Positions 1 through 9,956 of a stretch of 64,000 nt of DNA are shown one piece after another. Below the pieces are notes generated by a model. The model was not told where the DNA came from and did no database searches. It saw nothing but the letters and a program-made list of their open reading frames with translations. The first letter of the stretch is position 1. Each line of letters opens with the position of its first letter. The position numbers and the translations under genes are program-made. The stretch spans positions 145,158 to 209,157 of the forward strand of contig NZ_JAKRNT010000010.1 of assembly GCF_022346605.1 (NCBI RefSeq), written 5' to 3'. This DNA comes from Sporosarcina sp. ACRSL (GTDB taxonomy: Bacteria; Bacillota; Bacilli; Bacillales_A; Planococcaceae).

Positions 1-199
1 TGACCGCGACAATCCGTCTCATTTTGTTTTCCGATTTCATCATCAAATCGAGAAAAGTGACGAGCAACTCTGGAGGCAAATTATCGATACAGTAAAACCC
101 CAGGTCTTCGAAACTTTGCATGGCAACTGTTTTTCCCGCCCCTGACATACCCGTAATGATGACTAATTCGACATCGCTGTTCGGCAATTCATTCTCCAT
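1..199 (-). CDS. rapZ: RapZ (YvcJ) nucleotide-binding protein, N-terminal part, cut by window edge
   Basis: The first 66 codons of a RapZ-family P-loop protein are visible, with Walker A motif GMSGAGKT at residues 17-24 followed by the family-typical [12 protein letters not shown] stretch. Family members bind ATP/GTP; in B. subtilis YvcJ affects competence, and in E. coli RapZ is an RNA-binding adaptor for GlmZ. The ATG overlaps the TAA of the upstream Nudix gene by one base (TAATG), so the two are probably translationally coupled. In related genomes yvcK, whiA and crh follow; they would lie outside the window. Confidence 0.93.
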   Translation of the reverse strand, partial: MENELPNSDVELVIITGMSGAGKTVAMQSFEDLGFYCIDNLPPELLVTFLDLMMKSENKMRRIVAV

Positions 200-681
200 T
201 AATTCTGGTCACCTTCCGTAGATTGTTGTATGTGTTCCTCTAAGAGTTCAAACTCTTCTGTATAGTAAAATGTACCATATTGCACACCAATTTGGGAGGC
301 TGCAAATAATAAATTCGTTCGATCGCCTTCCGCCATCGGCAAGGTCTTCAAGCTTTCAACAGGATGCCATTCAAGCAGACCTTCCCTGTTCGATTCGTAA
401 GGCGTCCCAATCAAGTCTTGCGCAACGAAAGTGAAGAGCATCCATTCGTTTAGCAGTTCCTTTGATTCCTTGTCGACGATCATCATTGTGTAGATGCCTT
501 TTACATGCGGTTCGACAGGTGTGGCGCCGGTTTCTTCTTGAAACTCCCGGATGGCGGCGGTGTAAATTGATTCGCCTGGATCCATCTTGCCACCGGGGGC
601 CACGTACCAGTCTCTTCTAGGTTTCTTCAATAAAAGAACGTGGTTGTCTTTGAGTACAAGTAAATTCGCAATTCGTTGCAT
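199..681 (-). CDS. yvcI: Nudix hydrolase, YvcI-like
   Basis: A 160-residue Nudix-fold pyrophosphohydrolase. The Nudix box lies at about residues 31-53 (GKMDPGE then REFQEETG), with all metal-binding glutamates present. The start chosen is the ATG at 681, preceded by AAGTGAGG; a longer reading frame to 762 has no ribosome site. The substrate cannot be read from sequence; relatives hydrolyse (d)NTPs such as 8-oxo-dGTP. It sits directly upstream of rapZ with one-base overlap, the conserved yvcI-yvcJ order, and downstream of a hairpin terminator at 747-786. Confidence 0.9.
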   Translation of the reverse strand: MQRIANLLVLKDNHVLLLKKPRRDWYVAPGGKMDPGESIYTAAIREFQEETGATPVEPHVKGIYTMMIVDKESKELLNEWMLFTFVAQDLIGTPYESNREGLLEWHPVESLKTLPMAEGDRTNLLFAASQIGVQYGTFYYTEEFELLEEHIQQSTEGDQN

Positions 682-746
682 GACTTTTTTCCTCACTTCT
701 CTTAATGCGCATATTACCATTATACAATGTTTTGAAAGCAAACGAC

Positions 747-786
747 AAAAAAAGAAGACCACCTGCCGGCAAAGGCAGATCGTCTT
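747..786 (-). terminator. Intrinsic terminator or attenuator upstream of the yvcI-rapZ operon
   Basis: On the minus strand a 13-bp stem (AAGACGATCTGCC pairing with GGCAGGTGGTCTT, two non-Watson-Crick positions) is followed by seven T. It lies only about 65 bp before the yvcI start and well downstream of a separate trxB terminator, so it could be an attenuator of the yvcI operon rather than a gene-end terminator. Confidence 0.7.
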
Positions 787-899
787 AAAATGTTTCTATA
801 TTAAAAGGGGGGTCAATTGATACTCTTACTATAACCCTTTTGTATTGCAGGACGGTTACAGGAAGATTAAGGATTGATTAATATTTTCCAGCGGAACCG

Positions 900-1019
900 G
901 ATTTCCGCTACAGGCGGACGCTTTCCGTGGGCACGGCTTCAATCTCCTCGTCACTGCGTTCCTGCGGGGCTTTCAGCTCGTGCTGTTCCCACTGGAGTCG
1001 CCGCCTTTCGCTACAATCC
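900..1019 (+). repeat. Dispersed GC-rich repeat R1, copy 1
   Basis: About 120 bp running from GATTTCCG, through GGCGGACGCTTTCCG and CCTGCGGGG, to GGAGTCGCCGCC and CAATCC. The two ends are imperfect inverted repeats, so the RNA could fold into a long hairpin. Related copies occur at 14930 (partial), 19249 and 21115 (opposite orientation). It fills most of the gene-free stretch 787-1030 between trxB and yvcI; no credible gene was found there. Confidence 0.85.
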
Positions 1020-1030
1020 TACAATACCTG

Positions 1031-1064
1031 TTAATAAAAGGAGACCCCTTTACAGGATCTCCTT
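1031..1064 (-). terminator. Intrinsic terminator of trxB
   Basis: The stem AAGGAGATCC / GGGTCTCCTT (1055-1064 with 1038-1047, near-complete pairing) is followed on the minus strand by a T-rich tail. It lies six bases beyond the trxB stop codon. Confidence 0.8.
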
Positions 1065-1069
1065 GATAA

Positions 1070-2077
<1,008 letters not shown>

Positions 2078-2114
2078 TCAATCAATTTATATGCTTACGT
2101 GCTCTCGGTATCCG

Positions 2115-3638
2115 TTACGCATTGAATTGAGGTAAAAACTCGATCAGGTCATTGACGTATTTCGTCAAGGTTGCGACTGCAATGCCATAATTACGGGCGA
2201 TTGCCGTTTTCGTCACCCCTTTATACCTGGATGATTGGAACATATAATCTGCGGCAGCCGCCAATGCGCTCGGATTCCTAAAATGGTAAGACCGGATGAG
2301 CCCCACTTCACAAAGGGTGAACCACATTTGAAAAAGATGGGTTCCTTGGCGTTCCAACGGTTTATATTTATCATATAACAATTCCGTCGTCTCCAACGCT
2401 CGCATGAATGAATGGTCAAATTCATTTTCCATCGTGAATTCATAGTCGAGACTATGTGCCAAAAATAATTGTTCGATGACACTCAACTTTTCGAGGTCAA
2501 TGTAAGTAGGATGTGAAACAATTTCTTGTTTATGTGCTGATTTTCCTAACAAATAAAACCCTAACAATCTTTCACTTCTATATTTATTCGTAATTTTACT
2601 TAATAAAAATTCCCGATCTTGTTCATAAGACTCCGGTTTTGTCTCTGAATGTACATCTTTCCACGGTTCAAATCCCGCTTTGGAAGGATCGAGTTCCACT
2701 AGTTTTTCGTATGATTCCTTAGCAGCCTGTTCACGGCCAGAGAAATACGCGGAATGTGCCAGCCAGAAATAATAGCCCGCATCCCCTTCAAAGCCACGTT
2801 TTTGCAAGCTTCTGAGCCATCCGTACGCCTCTTCATGCTTACCGACCAACGCAAAGGTGGCACCTAATTTATAACGGTGCACAAATTGATACGGTTTGAT
2901 TTTCATGAGGAGCTCGAGCATTGAGTCCAATTCCTCTTTATCTTTTTCGTAATAATAAAAGACGGCGAGATTACATAAGGCATGAAGGTTCCCTTTATTC
3001 TTATCGAGTACTTCAAATAGCAGTTCCTTCGCTAAGTCGATTTTCCCGACATAAAAGTAAGCAAGCGCTAAATTATTATAAGCCGCCCAAAAGTCGGGAT
3101 AATCGGTAATGATAGCCTCTAGTATTTCAATGGCTTCATCGAATGTGCCTGCTTCCATATATCGCCTTGCTTTTTCTTGCAAGAAATAGACTTCACCATC
3201 CGGCATTTCCTCATCAACGAAAAAGGCTTCCTCTTGCTCGGCAAAATCAATGATTTCCATGGAATCGTCAGCTAACGGTCCGTCCGGTGCCAACGCTATA
3301 TATTTTTCCGCATAAATTTTCGCATCACGAAGCAGGCCCAAATGAGCATGGACTTCTGCTAAATAAAAGATGATATCCTCCTCTTCCGGGTCGAGGCCAT
3401 GAGCGGTCGCCAGAATTTCATAAGCTTCCTCAAACAAGCCCTCTTCCATAATGAGAATACCGTATTGCATCAATATGAGTGGATCATTCGGGCTAAGTTC
3501 GACCGCCCTCTGCAAATATTTATGGGCATCGTCAAAGCGTTCACGTTGCATCGCTTTAATGCCCTTTTGATAGTAGAATTCACCGTCAGGGATAAAAGAA
3601 ATGACTTTCTTATCTATGTTCCTATGCTTTTTATCCAA
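2115..3638 (-). CDS. yvcD: TPR-repeat protein, YvcD-like
   Basis: A 507-residue soluble protein built largely of tetratricopeptide repeats. Clear units lie at about residues 20-135 and 155-310, and the C-terminal 45 residues contain a helix-turn-helix-like stretch (VTKTAIARNYGIAVATLTKY). No catalytic motif, signal peptide or membrane segment is seen; TPRs mediate protein contacts and the partner is unknown. The start is TTG at 3638 with GGAGG seven bases upstream. Similar TPR genes neighbour trxB in Bacillus. An extended -10 (TGATATAAT, minus strand near 3699) and a hairpin at 3651-3685 precede it. Confidence 0.85.
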   Translation of the reverse strand: MDKKHRNIDKKVISFIPDGEFYYQKGIKAMQRERFDDAHKYLQRAVELSPNDPLILMQYGILIMEEGLFEEAYEILATAHGLDPEEEDIIFYLAEVHAHLGLLRDAKIYAEKYIALAPDGPLADDSMEIIDFAEQEEAFFVDEEMPDGEVYFLQEKARRYMEAGTFDEAIEILEAIITDYPDFWAAYNNLALAYFYVGKIDLAKELLFEVLDKNKGNLHALCNLAVFYYYEKDKEELDSMLELLMKIKPYQFVHRYKLGATFALVGKHEEAYGWLRSLQKRGFEGDAGYYFWLAHSAYFSGREQAAKESYEKLVELDPSKAGFEPWKDVHSETKPESYEQDREFLLSKITNKYRSERLLGFYLLGKSAHKQEIVSHPTYIDLEKLSVIEQLFLAHSLDYEFTMENEFDHSFMRALETTELLYDKYKPLERQGTHLFQMWFTLCEVGLIRSYHFRNPSALAAAADYMFQSSRYKGVTKTAIARNYGIAVATLTKYVNDLIEFLPQFNA

Positions 3639-3650
3639 TCAAATTCCTCC

Positions 3651-3685
3651 GAAAAAAATTAGAAGGAACGTTTCCACGTCCCTCC
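3651..3685 (-). terminator. Intrinsic terminator after yvoF (operon end)
   Basis: GGAGGGACG / CGTTCCTTC pairs completely if two G-U pairs are allowed, with a six-base loop, and is followed by AATTTTTTTC. It lies between yvoF and the TPR gene. A TATAAT element at 3699-3704 lies upstream of it, so a transcript starting there would have to pass this terminator. Confidence 0.75.
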
Positions 3686-3722
3686 ATCAACTCGTTTCAT
3701 TATATCATAACTTCTATTCCCG

Positions 3723-4265
3723 TCATTCATTTTCTTGAAACGCTTCTTTCGGAGCCGTCTTCCGTCGCTCCTCCATCTGCTCTTTCGTGTAAATGATCCG
3801 AACGGGATTCCCTCCCGCCATCGCGCCTGCAGGAATGTCACGATTGACAAGACTTGCTGCCGACACGATGGCTTCGTCCCCGATTGTTACACCGGGAAGG
3901 ATTGTTGTATTGGCGCCGATCATTACTTGATCCCCAATCACTACGTCACCGATCCGGTATTCTTCTATTAAATATTCATGGGCAAGAATTGTCGTATTGA
4001 ATCCAATAATTGAATTCTCCCCAACCGTAATGCGTTCAGGGAACATCGTATCCGGCATGACCATTAAGGCGAATGATGTTTTCTTCCCGATCTTCATCCC
4101 TAAAAACGTCCGATAGATGAAATTTTTCAAAGGCATGAATGGTGTATAACGACCGAGTTGTATGAACACGAAGTTCTTCACTACTTTTAAAAAAGGAACA
4201 GTCTTATAAATATGCCAAAGGGAGTTCGCATTTCCTTTAGCAGGATAACGCTCCGTCCGTCTCAA
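3723..4265 (-). CDS. yvoF: Left-handed beta-helix acyltransferase, YvoF-like
   Basis: A 180-residue putative O-acetyltransferase of the hexapeptide-repeat (LbH) superfamily. Repeats such as VGENSIIGFNTTI, IGDQVMIGANTTIL and PGVTIGDEAIVSAASLV run from about residue 80 to 160, and the family end AMAGGNPVRII is present. The acceptor is unknown. The start overlaps the ppaX stop (ATGA, 4262-4265), so it is translationally coupled to ppaX. It is the last gene of the hprK-lgt-yvoD-ppaX-yvoF operon, the same order as in B. subtilis. Confidence 0.9.
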   Translation of the reverse strand: MRRTERYPAKGNANSLWHIYKTVPFLKVVKNFVFIQLGRYTPFMPLKNFIYRTFLGMKIGKKTSFALMVMPDTMFPERITVGENSIIGFNTTILAHEYLIEEYRIGDVVIGDQVMIGANTTILPGVTIGDEAIVSAASLVNRDIPAGAMAGGNPVRIIYTKEQMEERRKTAPKEAFQENE

Positions 4266-4912
4266 GCTTCCACTCCTGCTGTAATCGACAGCAAATCTGA
4301 AATATGTTGAAGGACAAAATCAGGTTCCAACTCTTGGATGAACTTCTCGCCTTTTGCCGACCAAGCGACGCCTGCCGTGCGAACTCCAGCGTTTTTCCCT
4401 CCGACAATATCATGTAAATTATCGCCGATCATGAGCGTTTCCTCCGGGGTCGATTTCAAACGTTCCATCGCAAGAAGCAACGGTTCCGGATGGGGCTTTG
4501 CGTGCGTCACGTCATCTAAACCGACGATTGTATCGAAAAGGTTTCCCACCGGCATTAGCTGCAAGCCTTTCATAATCATCTCATTACGTTTTGTTGAGAC
4601 GATGGCCATCTTGAAGCCGGCATTTTTTAACTGTTGTAACGTTTCAGAGACGCCATCAAATTCCGTAGCGAAGGCGTCGTGATTCGCAAAATTCCACGTC
4701 CGATATTCATCGATCAATTCATCTGCTTTATCTGGATCGATACTTTCAAACGTTTCCCTTAATGTTGGTCCAAGAAAAGGCAGAATGTCTTCCCTCTCGT
4801 ATTTCCCCGGATAATGCGCGTTCAATACCGTTTGGAATGTTTGGATGATCAGTTCATTCGTATCAAGCAATGTTCCGTCGAAGTCAAATAATAGTGTTGT
4901 TATTTTAGCCAT
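4262..4912 (-). CDS. ppaX: Pyrophosphatase PpaX (HAD family)
   Basis: A 216-residue HAD hydrolase. Motif I DFDGT is at residues 10-14 with a beta-phosphoglucomutase-type helical cap, motif II IVSTKRN near 105, the lysine motif AKPHPEP near 140 and motif III GDNLHD near 165. In B. subtilis PpaX hydrolyses the pyrophosphate made when HprK dephosphorylates P-Ser-HPr by phosphorolysis, which explains its place in the hprK operon. It overlaps yvoD by 8 bp upstream and yvoF by 4 bp downstream. Confidence 0.94.
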   Translation of the reverse strand: MAKITTLLFDFDGTLLDTNELIIQTFQTVLNAHYPGKYEREDILPFLGPTLRETFESIDPDKADELIDEYRTWNFANHDAFATEFDGVSETLQQLKNAGFKMAIVSTKRNEMIMKGLQLMPVGNLFDTIVGLDDVTHAKPHPEPLLLAMERLKSTPEETLMIGDNLHDIVGGKNAGVRTAGVAWSAKGEKFIQELEPDFVLQHISDLLSITAGVEA

Positions 4913-5849
4913 TCAGTGCTGTAACCTCCTTCTCTCGTTTCAGATCTGCCTGTTTCCAGAAGTAAGCGACAACAATCGTCAATACGAACGCTGTGACGAC
5001 CCGGATGATAAGCAGCGGCACTATTGGAATGCCTAATGGTACGAAAATGAGCGTATCCTCAACGACTGCGTGGCAGGCAACGAGAAAAATCATGACAAGC
5101 GTTGCGTCTTTTTTGCTGACGCCATCTTCCTGAACTGCTTGAATCATGACGCCTGCACCGTAGGCAAGGCCGATGACGAGGCCCGCAACCAAAGTCATCG
5201 ATGCATTCGGTTGGACACCGATAACTTTTGTAATTGGCGTCATCTTTTCTGAAAACTTCTGTAAGTAATTACGGTCTTTCAAAAATTGGACGAAGATCAT
5301 AAGCGGAATGACGATGAGTGCAAGTTGCAATACACCAAAAGAAGCTTTTTGCAAACCGAGCAATCCGATTTCGAGCCATCCTTCGGGAACAGCTGTCACT
5401 TCGGGTGCCATGCCATACTTTGCGATTTCCCCGCCGCCCTTCCAAAACAAATTAATAATAATGGCGGAAAATGCTGCTAAACCGAATCGTACAACGAGGA
5501 TGACCCACAATTTCACCCCGACCTTTAAAGCGACACCTGACTCGATGAACATATTATGTGCAAAACTTAGCATTACAGCCAAGATGAATACTTCTTTCAC
5601 TGTCAATTCGAGTGATAGAATTCCGGCAATCCCCGCGTATAAATTCAATGCATTGCCGAGCACTAACGGAATCGCGGCTTCTCCGCTTAGCCCAAATAGT
5701 CCCATGAACGGAGCAATGAGGTCCACGACCCACGGCAATATCGGTGTATGTTGTAAAATCACGACAAGGATCGTGATCGGGAAAATGACTTTCCCTAACG
5801 TCCATGTCGTCTTCAGTCCAGCTTTCAATCCATTACGAAGCGTCTGCAT
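4905..5849 (-). CDS. yvoD: Nucleoside-recognition (Gate) domain membrane protein, YvoD-like
   Basis: A 314-residue polytopic membrane protein with about eight hydrophobic segments and the nucleoside-recognition/Gate signature in two halves (NALNLYAGIAGIL early, GLAYGAGVM and CHAVVEDT late). Transport or a membrane gate is implied, but no substrate is established for this subfamily. The gene lies 14 bp after lgt and overlaps ppaX. Its conserved presence between lgt and ppaX suggests a membrane or phosphate-related role, which is only inference. Confidence 0.85.
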   Translation of the reverse strand: MQTLRNGLKAGLKTTWTLGKVIFPITILVVILQHTPILPWVVDLIAPFMGLFGLSGEAAIPLVLGNALNLYAGIAGILSLELTVKEVFILAVMLSFAHNMFIESGVALKVGVKLWVILVVRFGLAAFSAIIINLFWKGGGEIAKYGMAPEVTAVPEGWLEIGLLGLQKASFGVLQLALIVIPLMIFVQFLKDRNYLQKFSEKMTPITKVIGVQPNASMTLVAGLVIGLAYGAGVMIQAVQEDGVSKKDATLVMIFLVACHAVVEDTLIFVPLGIPIVPLLIIRVVTAFVLTIVVAYFWKQADLKREKEVTALNG

Positions 5850-5863
5850 TTCCCATCCCTCTT

Positions 5864-6670
5864 TTATTTATCTTGATAGACAACCTTTATTTTTTTTATA
5901 TACCTTCTATAAATGAACATCGTAACTGAAAATAGTATGGCGATGATCGAGACGACTTGAGCAGCCCTAATGTCTCCTCCGTATAAACTGTCCGTCCTCA
6001 TCCCTTCGATAAAGAATCTTCCGATTGAATACCATGTCAAATAGAAGAAGAACATCTCTCCTCGTTTTAATCGAACTCTCCGAAGCAGAAGAACAATGAT
6101 TAGACCGACAAAGTTCCATAATGATTCATAGAGGAACGTTGGATGATAGGTCACGCCATTGATCGTCATTTGATTCATAATCCAATCGGGAATCCATGTG
6201 TTGTTCAGAAAGCTTTGCGAAACAGGACCGCCATGTGCCTCTTGGTTAATGAAATTCCCCCAACGACCAATGATTTGGCCGATCAATAGGCCCGGCACCG
6301 CTATGTCCACCACTTTCCAGAAGGAAATGCCGCGCATTTTCGTATACACATACGTCGTTAAAAATGCCCCGATCAACGCACCGTGGATCGCTATGCCGCC
6401 TTCCCAAATTTTAAAAATATCGGCAGGGTTATCTTTATAAGAATCCCATGAAAAAGCAACGTAATAAATCCTTGCACTCGCGATGGAAATCGGCACTGCC
6501 CATATGAGCAGGTCCGTTAAGAAATCCGGGTGCATCCCCCGCTTCACCATCTCTTTTTGAACGACAAGGAATGCAAGAATAATACCGGTAATGATTAATA
6601 TTCCGTACCAACGGACATCGATTGGCCCTAAACTGAAGGCTATTGGGTTTATTGACAGTAAATCAAACAT
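5864..6670 (-). CDS. lgt: Prolipoprotein diacylglyceryl transferase
   Basis: A 268-residue, seven-helix membrane enzyme that transfers diacylglycerol from phosphatidylglycerol to the lipobox cysteine of prelipoproteins, the first step of lipoprotein maturation. The Lgt signature [10 protein letters not shown] is at residues 135-144 and the conserved AIHGAL near 94-99. The start chosen is the ATG at 6670: its ribosome site GAGGGG lies inside the last codons of hprK, and the 13-codon upstream extension has no ribosome site. Likely clients in this window include PrsA. Confidence 0.96.
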   Translation of the reverse strand: MFDLLSINPIAFSLGPIDVRWYGILIITGIILAFLVVQKEMVKRGMHPDFLTDLLIWAVPISIASARIYYVAFSWDSYKDNPADIFKIWEGGIAIHGALIGAFLTTYVYTKMRGISFWKVVDIAVPGLLIGQIIGRWGNFINQEAHGGPVSQSFLNNTWIPDWIMNQMTINGVTYHPTFLYESLWNFVGLIIVLLLRRVRLKRGEMFFFYLTWYSIGRFFIEGMRTDSLYGGDIRAAQVVSIIAILFSVTMFIYRRYIKKIKVVYQDK

Positions 6671-6674
6671 TCGT

Positions 6675-7625
6675 TTACTCTTTCCCCTCTTCATCAGATT
6701 TCGTTGCATCTTGGCTAATCGCCATATTCAGCTTATTTGAAAATGTTTCTGCTGCATTGATGCCTAATCTTTTCATCCGATAATCCATAGCAGCAACTTC
6801 AATGATGACCGATAAGTTCCGCCCCGGTCTAACAGGGACAGTGAGCTTTGTCACTTCTGAATCCATGATTTTCATCTTTTTTTCATCAAGGCCCAATCGA
6901 TCATACACTTTATCCGGATTCCATGCTTCCAAATTAATGACCATTAAAATCCGTTTATCATCTTTTACAGCACTCGCGCCAAATAGCATCATCATATCGA
7001 TGATGCCTACGCCTCTAATTTCGAGCATATGCCTTAGAAGTTTCGGCGAATTTCCGATTAACACGTTTTTTGCCACTTGCCTTATTTCAACGGCATCATC
7101 CGCAACTAGACGATGACCTCGTTTAACGAGTTCCAATGCCGTTTCACTTTTACCCACACCGCTTTTCCCGGTAATTAATACACCGATTCCATACACATCT
7201 ACGAGCACGCCGTGAACGATTGTCATAGGAGCTAACTGACCTTCGAGGTAATTTGTCAGCATCCCCGAGAATCTTGTCGTCGGAAGGTCCGTCTGTAAGA
7301 CCGGGATTCCCCGCTCTTCCGCAATTTGCTTAAGCTCAATCGGGCATTGCATATTATGTGCAATGATGAAAGCCGGTGTGTCCTTGGAACAGAGCCGATC
7401 CATTCGATCTTGACGATCAGCGTCACCTAATTTGTTGAAAAAGGAAAGTTCTGTTTTTCCAAGAATTTGAATTCGAGTTGCCAAGTAAAAATCAAAATAT
7501 CCGGCCATTTCAAGTCCAGGCCGAGATATGTCACTTGTAAGGATATTTCGTTCAATTCCTTTCTCACCTGCAAGAATGACAAGTCCAAAACGATTTTGAA
7601 CGTCTTCCACTGTTACATCAGACAT
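6675..7625 (-). CDS. hprK: HPr kinase/phosphorylase
   Basis: A 316-residue bifunctional enzyme that phosphorylates Ser46 of HPr and dephosphorylates it by phosphorolysis, controlling carbon catabolite repression. The P-loop GKSGVGKS is at residues 153-160, the catalytic His at about 138, the Asp pair at 176-177, and the HPrK signature EIRGVGIID at 202-210. It is first in the operon with lgt, yvoD, ppaX and yvoF. The start ATG has GCGAGGAA upstream. A TTTCAA-16 bp-TAAAAT element on the minus strand near 7710-7740 may be the promoter. Confidence 0.97.
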   Translation of the reverse strand: MSDVTVEDVQNRFGLVILAGEKGIERNILTSDISRPGLEMAGYFDFYLATRIQILGKTELSFFNKLGDADRQDRMDRLCSKDTPAFIIAHNMQCPIELKQIAEERGIPVLQTDLPTTRFSGMLTNYLEGQLAPMTIVHGVLVDVYGIGVLITGKSGVGKSETALELVKRGHRLVADDAVEIRQVAKNVLIGNSPKLLRHMLEIRGVGIIDMMMLFGASAVKDDKRILMVINLEAWNPDKVYDRLGLDEKKMKIMDSEVTKLTVPVRPGRNLSVIIEVAAMDYRMKRLGINAAETFSNKLNMAISQDATKSDEEGKE

Positions 7626-7803
7626 TTCCTCGCCGCCTTTCTACGTTGAACGTGCATCCCCACTACAGGAGCGGTAGATGTTTCATTTGCAAAGTCACCT
7701 TATCCACCATTTTACCATGAACAATTACAATTGAAATGTTTTCGTCCAAATTTGTCCACTCCCGATTCGAAATAGACTATATAGTTTGCGAGGAGGAGAT
7801 CCA

Positions 7804-8355
7804 ATGGCAACGATGATAATTGATGCGGGTCATGGCCCGAAGACGCCGGGAAAACGATCACCGGATGGAGCGTTATTGGAGTTCCAGTTCAATTGTGCAG
7901 TGGCGGAACTGCTGAAGCTTTATTTACAACAGGAAGGAATTGACGTCTTCTTCAGCCACGAGTATGGCCGGGATGTGCCTTTATGGGAACGAACGGCCAT
8001 CGCCAACAGGCTGAATGCGGATGCATTCGTCTCCATTCATGCAAATGCCTACGGGAACAATTGGAATGAGGCACACGGAATCGAAACGTTTACGTACCCG
8101 CAAGTGGGCAAACAGACTTCTCGGTTGGCTGAACAGATTCATCACTCGTTAGTTGCTGCATGCGGACGGAGAGACCGGGGGATCAAAACAGCAAACTTTG
8201 CCGTGTTGCGGGAAACTAAAATGCCGGCTGTCTTAGTGGAATGCGGCTTCATGACGAATCGTGAAGAGGCGAATCTGTTGCTATCCAACACGTACCGCGT
8301 CCAATGTGCAAGAGCCATTAGCTTTGGTGTATTGAATTGGCTTTACTTTACATGA
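7804..8355 (+). CDS. N-acetylmuramoyl-L-alanine amidase (Amidase_3), CwlC-like catalytic domain only
   Basis: A 183-residue zinc amidase that would cleave the bond between N-acetylmuramic acid and the stem peptide. Zinc ligands H10, E26 and H79 and catalytic E146 (in VECGFMTN) are present. The sequence DRGIKTANFAVLRE resembles the sporulation mother-cell amidase CwlC. There is no signal peptide and no SPOR, LysM or SH3 wall-binding domain. CwlC also lacks a signal peptide, so a role in mother-cell lysis is possible but unproven. The start at 7804 follows a perfect AGGAGGAG; an in-frame TTG at 7786 precedes that site and is rejected. Confidence 0.88.
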   Translation: MATMIIDAGHGPKTPGKRSPDGALLEFQFNCAVAELLKLYLQQEGIDVFFSHEYGRDVPLWERTAIANRLNADAFVSIHANAYGNNWNEAHGIETFTYPQVGKQTSRLAEQIHHSLVAACGRRDRGIKTANFAVLRETKMPAVLVECGFMTNREEANLLLSNTYRVQCARAISFGVLNWLYFT

Positions 8356-8440
8356 CTTCTATAGGGATGCCCAGAAATGTCAGACTGACTTATTTACGGC
8401 GGCTTTTTATAAGAGCGTAGTGAACCAAAAGTCACAATAT

Positions 8441-8625
8441 GAGCATAACTAGTCAAAAATCGCGCATAACTACTTGGAATTCGCGCAAAACGAACGTAAA
8501 CTCGCGCATATCACGCACAAACTCGCGCAAAACTCACAGGAACTCGCGCATAACTTTTCACCGCAAACAGGAACCGCCTGATAACTCGCCAAACCGCCTG
8601 AAGCAACCACATATTCGCCTAATAA
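8441..8625 (+). repeat. 21-bp-period intergenic array, copy 1
   Basis: The core GCGCATAAC/GCGCAAAAC, followed by a variable part ending AACTC, starts at 8441 (variant GAGCATAAC), 8462, 8483, 8504, 8525 and 8546, an exact 21-base spacing. More degenerate units continue to about 8625. It occupies the gene-free stretch 8356-8652 between the convergent amidase and yvlB genes. One frame is open as heptads (SRITTWN, SRKTNVN and so on), but it has no ribosome site and is not called a gene. Confidence 0.9.
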
Positions 8626-8644
8626 CAACGTCTGAGATTACCGC

Positions 8645-8692
8645 AAAACAAAAAAGATGAAGGAAAATGCAGCATTTTCCTTCATCTTTATT
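8645..8692. terminator. Bidirectional terminator between the amidase gene and yvlB
   Basis: A perfect 16-bp stem (AAAGATGAAGGAAAAT and its complement, 8653-8668 with 8674-8689) with a five-base loop. On the minus strand it is followed by TTTTTTGTTTT, so it is a strong terminator for yvlB. The plus-strand tail is weaker (TTATT). Confidence 0.92.
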
Positions 8693-8705
8693 ACTCCCAG
8701 GCAGA

Positions 8706-9839
8706 TCAATTATGTTTCACATTATAGCAAACGATGACCGAGCCTGTTTTCGCTTCTCCGTTAATATAGAAAGGCTTTGACTCGCCTTCCATATCTTTAA
8801 TGAAGATAATTTTTCGCTGTAGGATCTGTTCTTGCTCCGTCGTTTTCGTCACATCAGCAAGCTGAAGGTCCAGACGGCCCATATTCGTCGAAATTTCTCC
8901 CCGTAGAGGAATATCGGATGGAATATACAACTCCACGGAACCACTCACTGTTGTCGCATCGATTTTTTGTGCATTTGCATCAGTCGTTGTAACAACGACG
9001 TGGCCATTGAGCGATTTTGCATCGACATCTTTCAAATTCCCCGACACGTACACACGGCCGTTCATCGTTTCGGCTTCCAGTTTTCCACCGTTGCTATCGT
9101 TCAAACGGATGGATCCGTTACCCGTTTCAAGCTCAGCTTCTTTGAACTCAATCCGATCGAGGTCAATTTTTCCGTTTCCTGTTTTCGAATAAAGTCGATC
9201 GACCGTAATGTCTTTCGTCGTAAAATTCCCGTTCAGGAGTCTTACTGCGATTTTACGGTAGTCTTGTTTCGGGATAAACAGGTCGACAGAGACTTGGCTG
9301 AATTTCAAATCGCTTAAATAACTTAGCTTGCCTTCGTCCTTCACGAAAATCAATTTGTCTAGAAATTCCTTCTTCGCGTCTTCTTCCGATTTACCGTTAA
9401 ACGTTTTAACGGTAAACTCCGCGCGGATTTCCGGATTTTCGGTTACGTGGAGCGACACGCTTCCGTTATCGACGTCGACAAGAATTTCATCGAAGTCATT
9501 AGCTTCTTTCACAATCGTATGGTGGAATGTGGAGCTGTTTCCAAATGGCGCATCAAAGTTGAACCCTTTCATTCTTTCCACGGCAGTTTGCATGAACTGC
9601 ATGAAACGATCTCCGACAGTTACGAAATCTTTCCGGATATCTTCAATGAATTCATCCATTGACTGATCTTTACCTTTCGAATACTCGCGCTTTGGATGTT
9701 CTCTTTCCTCCGTTTGCGCAGCGCCACTATTACTAGAAGTCTGAGTTTTTTCCATTGCTTCCAACAGGGTCAAGGCTTCGTCCATTGAGATTGTTCCGTT
9801 TTCCAACATTGTCAATATTCGTTTACGCTCTTCTTGCAT
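8706..9839 (-). CDS. yvlB: DUF4097 protein YvlB (LiaX-like)
   Basis: A 377-residue protein. Residues 1-35 form the short helical YvlB/LiaX N-terminal domain (ERKRILTMLENGTISMDEAL), then comes a charged linker, and from about residue 105 a repetitive beta-strand DUF4097 region with recurring NG/GSV turns. No signal peptide or membrane segment is seen. Homologues act in cell-envelope stress responses (LiaX in Enterococcus, yvlB in the LiaRS/PspC neighbourhood of Bacillus). The start follows GGAGGCGGG. It lies downstream of uvrA with no terminator in between. Confidence 0.88.
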   Translation of the reverse strand: MQEERKRILTMLENGTISMDEALTLLEAMEKTQTSSNSGAAQTEEREHPKREYSKGKDQSMDEFIEDIRKDFVTVGDRFMQFMQTAVERMKGFNFDAPFGNSSTFHHTIVKEANDFDEILVDVDNGSVSLHVTENPEIRAEFTVKTFNGKSEEDAKKEFLDKLIFVKDEGKLSYLSDLKFSQVSVDLFIPKQDYRKIAVRLLNGNFTTKDITVDRLYSKTGNGKIDLDRIEFKEAELETGNGSIRLNDSNGGKLEAETMNGRVYVSGNLKDVDAKSLNGHVVVTTTDANAQKIDATTVSGSVELYIPSDIPLRGEISTNMGRLDLQLADVTKTTEQEQILQRKIIFIKDMEGESKPFYINGEAKTGSVIVCYNVKHN

Positions 9840-9956
9840 CTTCCCGCCTCCTAGAAATACTTATGATCTTCGTTACGCATTAGAGATTCCCCGTATTAAT
9901 GTAACGTGGAGACTCCTCAATACTAACTATATATACGAATCATCTGTCAGAAGGTT

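Noticed and set aside
5308..5916. 202-aa plus-strand frame
   Set aside because: Antisense to yvoD, low-complexity, no ribosome site.
8441..8625. CRISPR array
   Set aside because: Units are contiguous at 21 bp with drifting sequence, no constant repeat plus unique spacer structure and no cas genes.
8439..8660. 73-aa open frame with heptad repeats (SRITTWN, SRKTNVN)
   Set aside because: It is the 21-bp array read in one frame; no ribosome site, and arrays 2 and 3 do not keep a common frame or composition.
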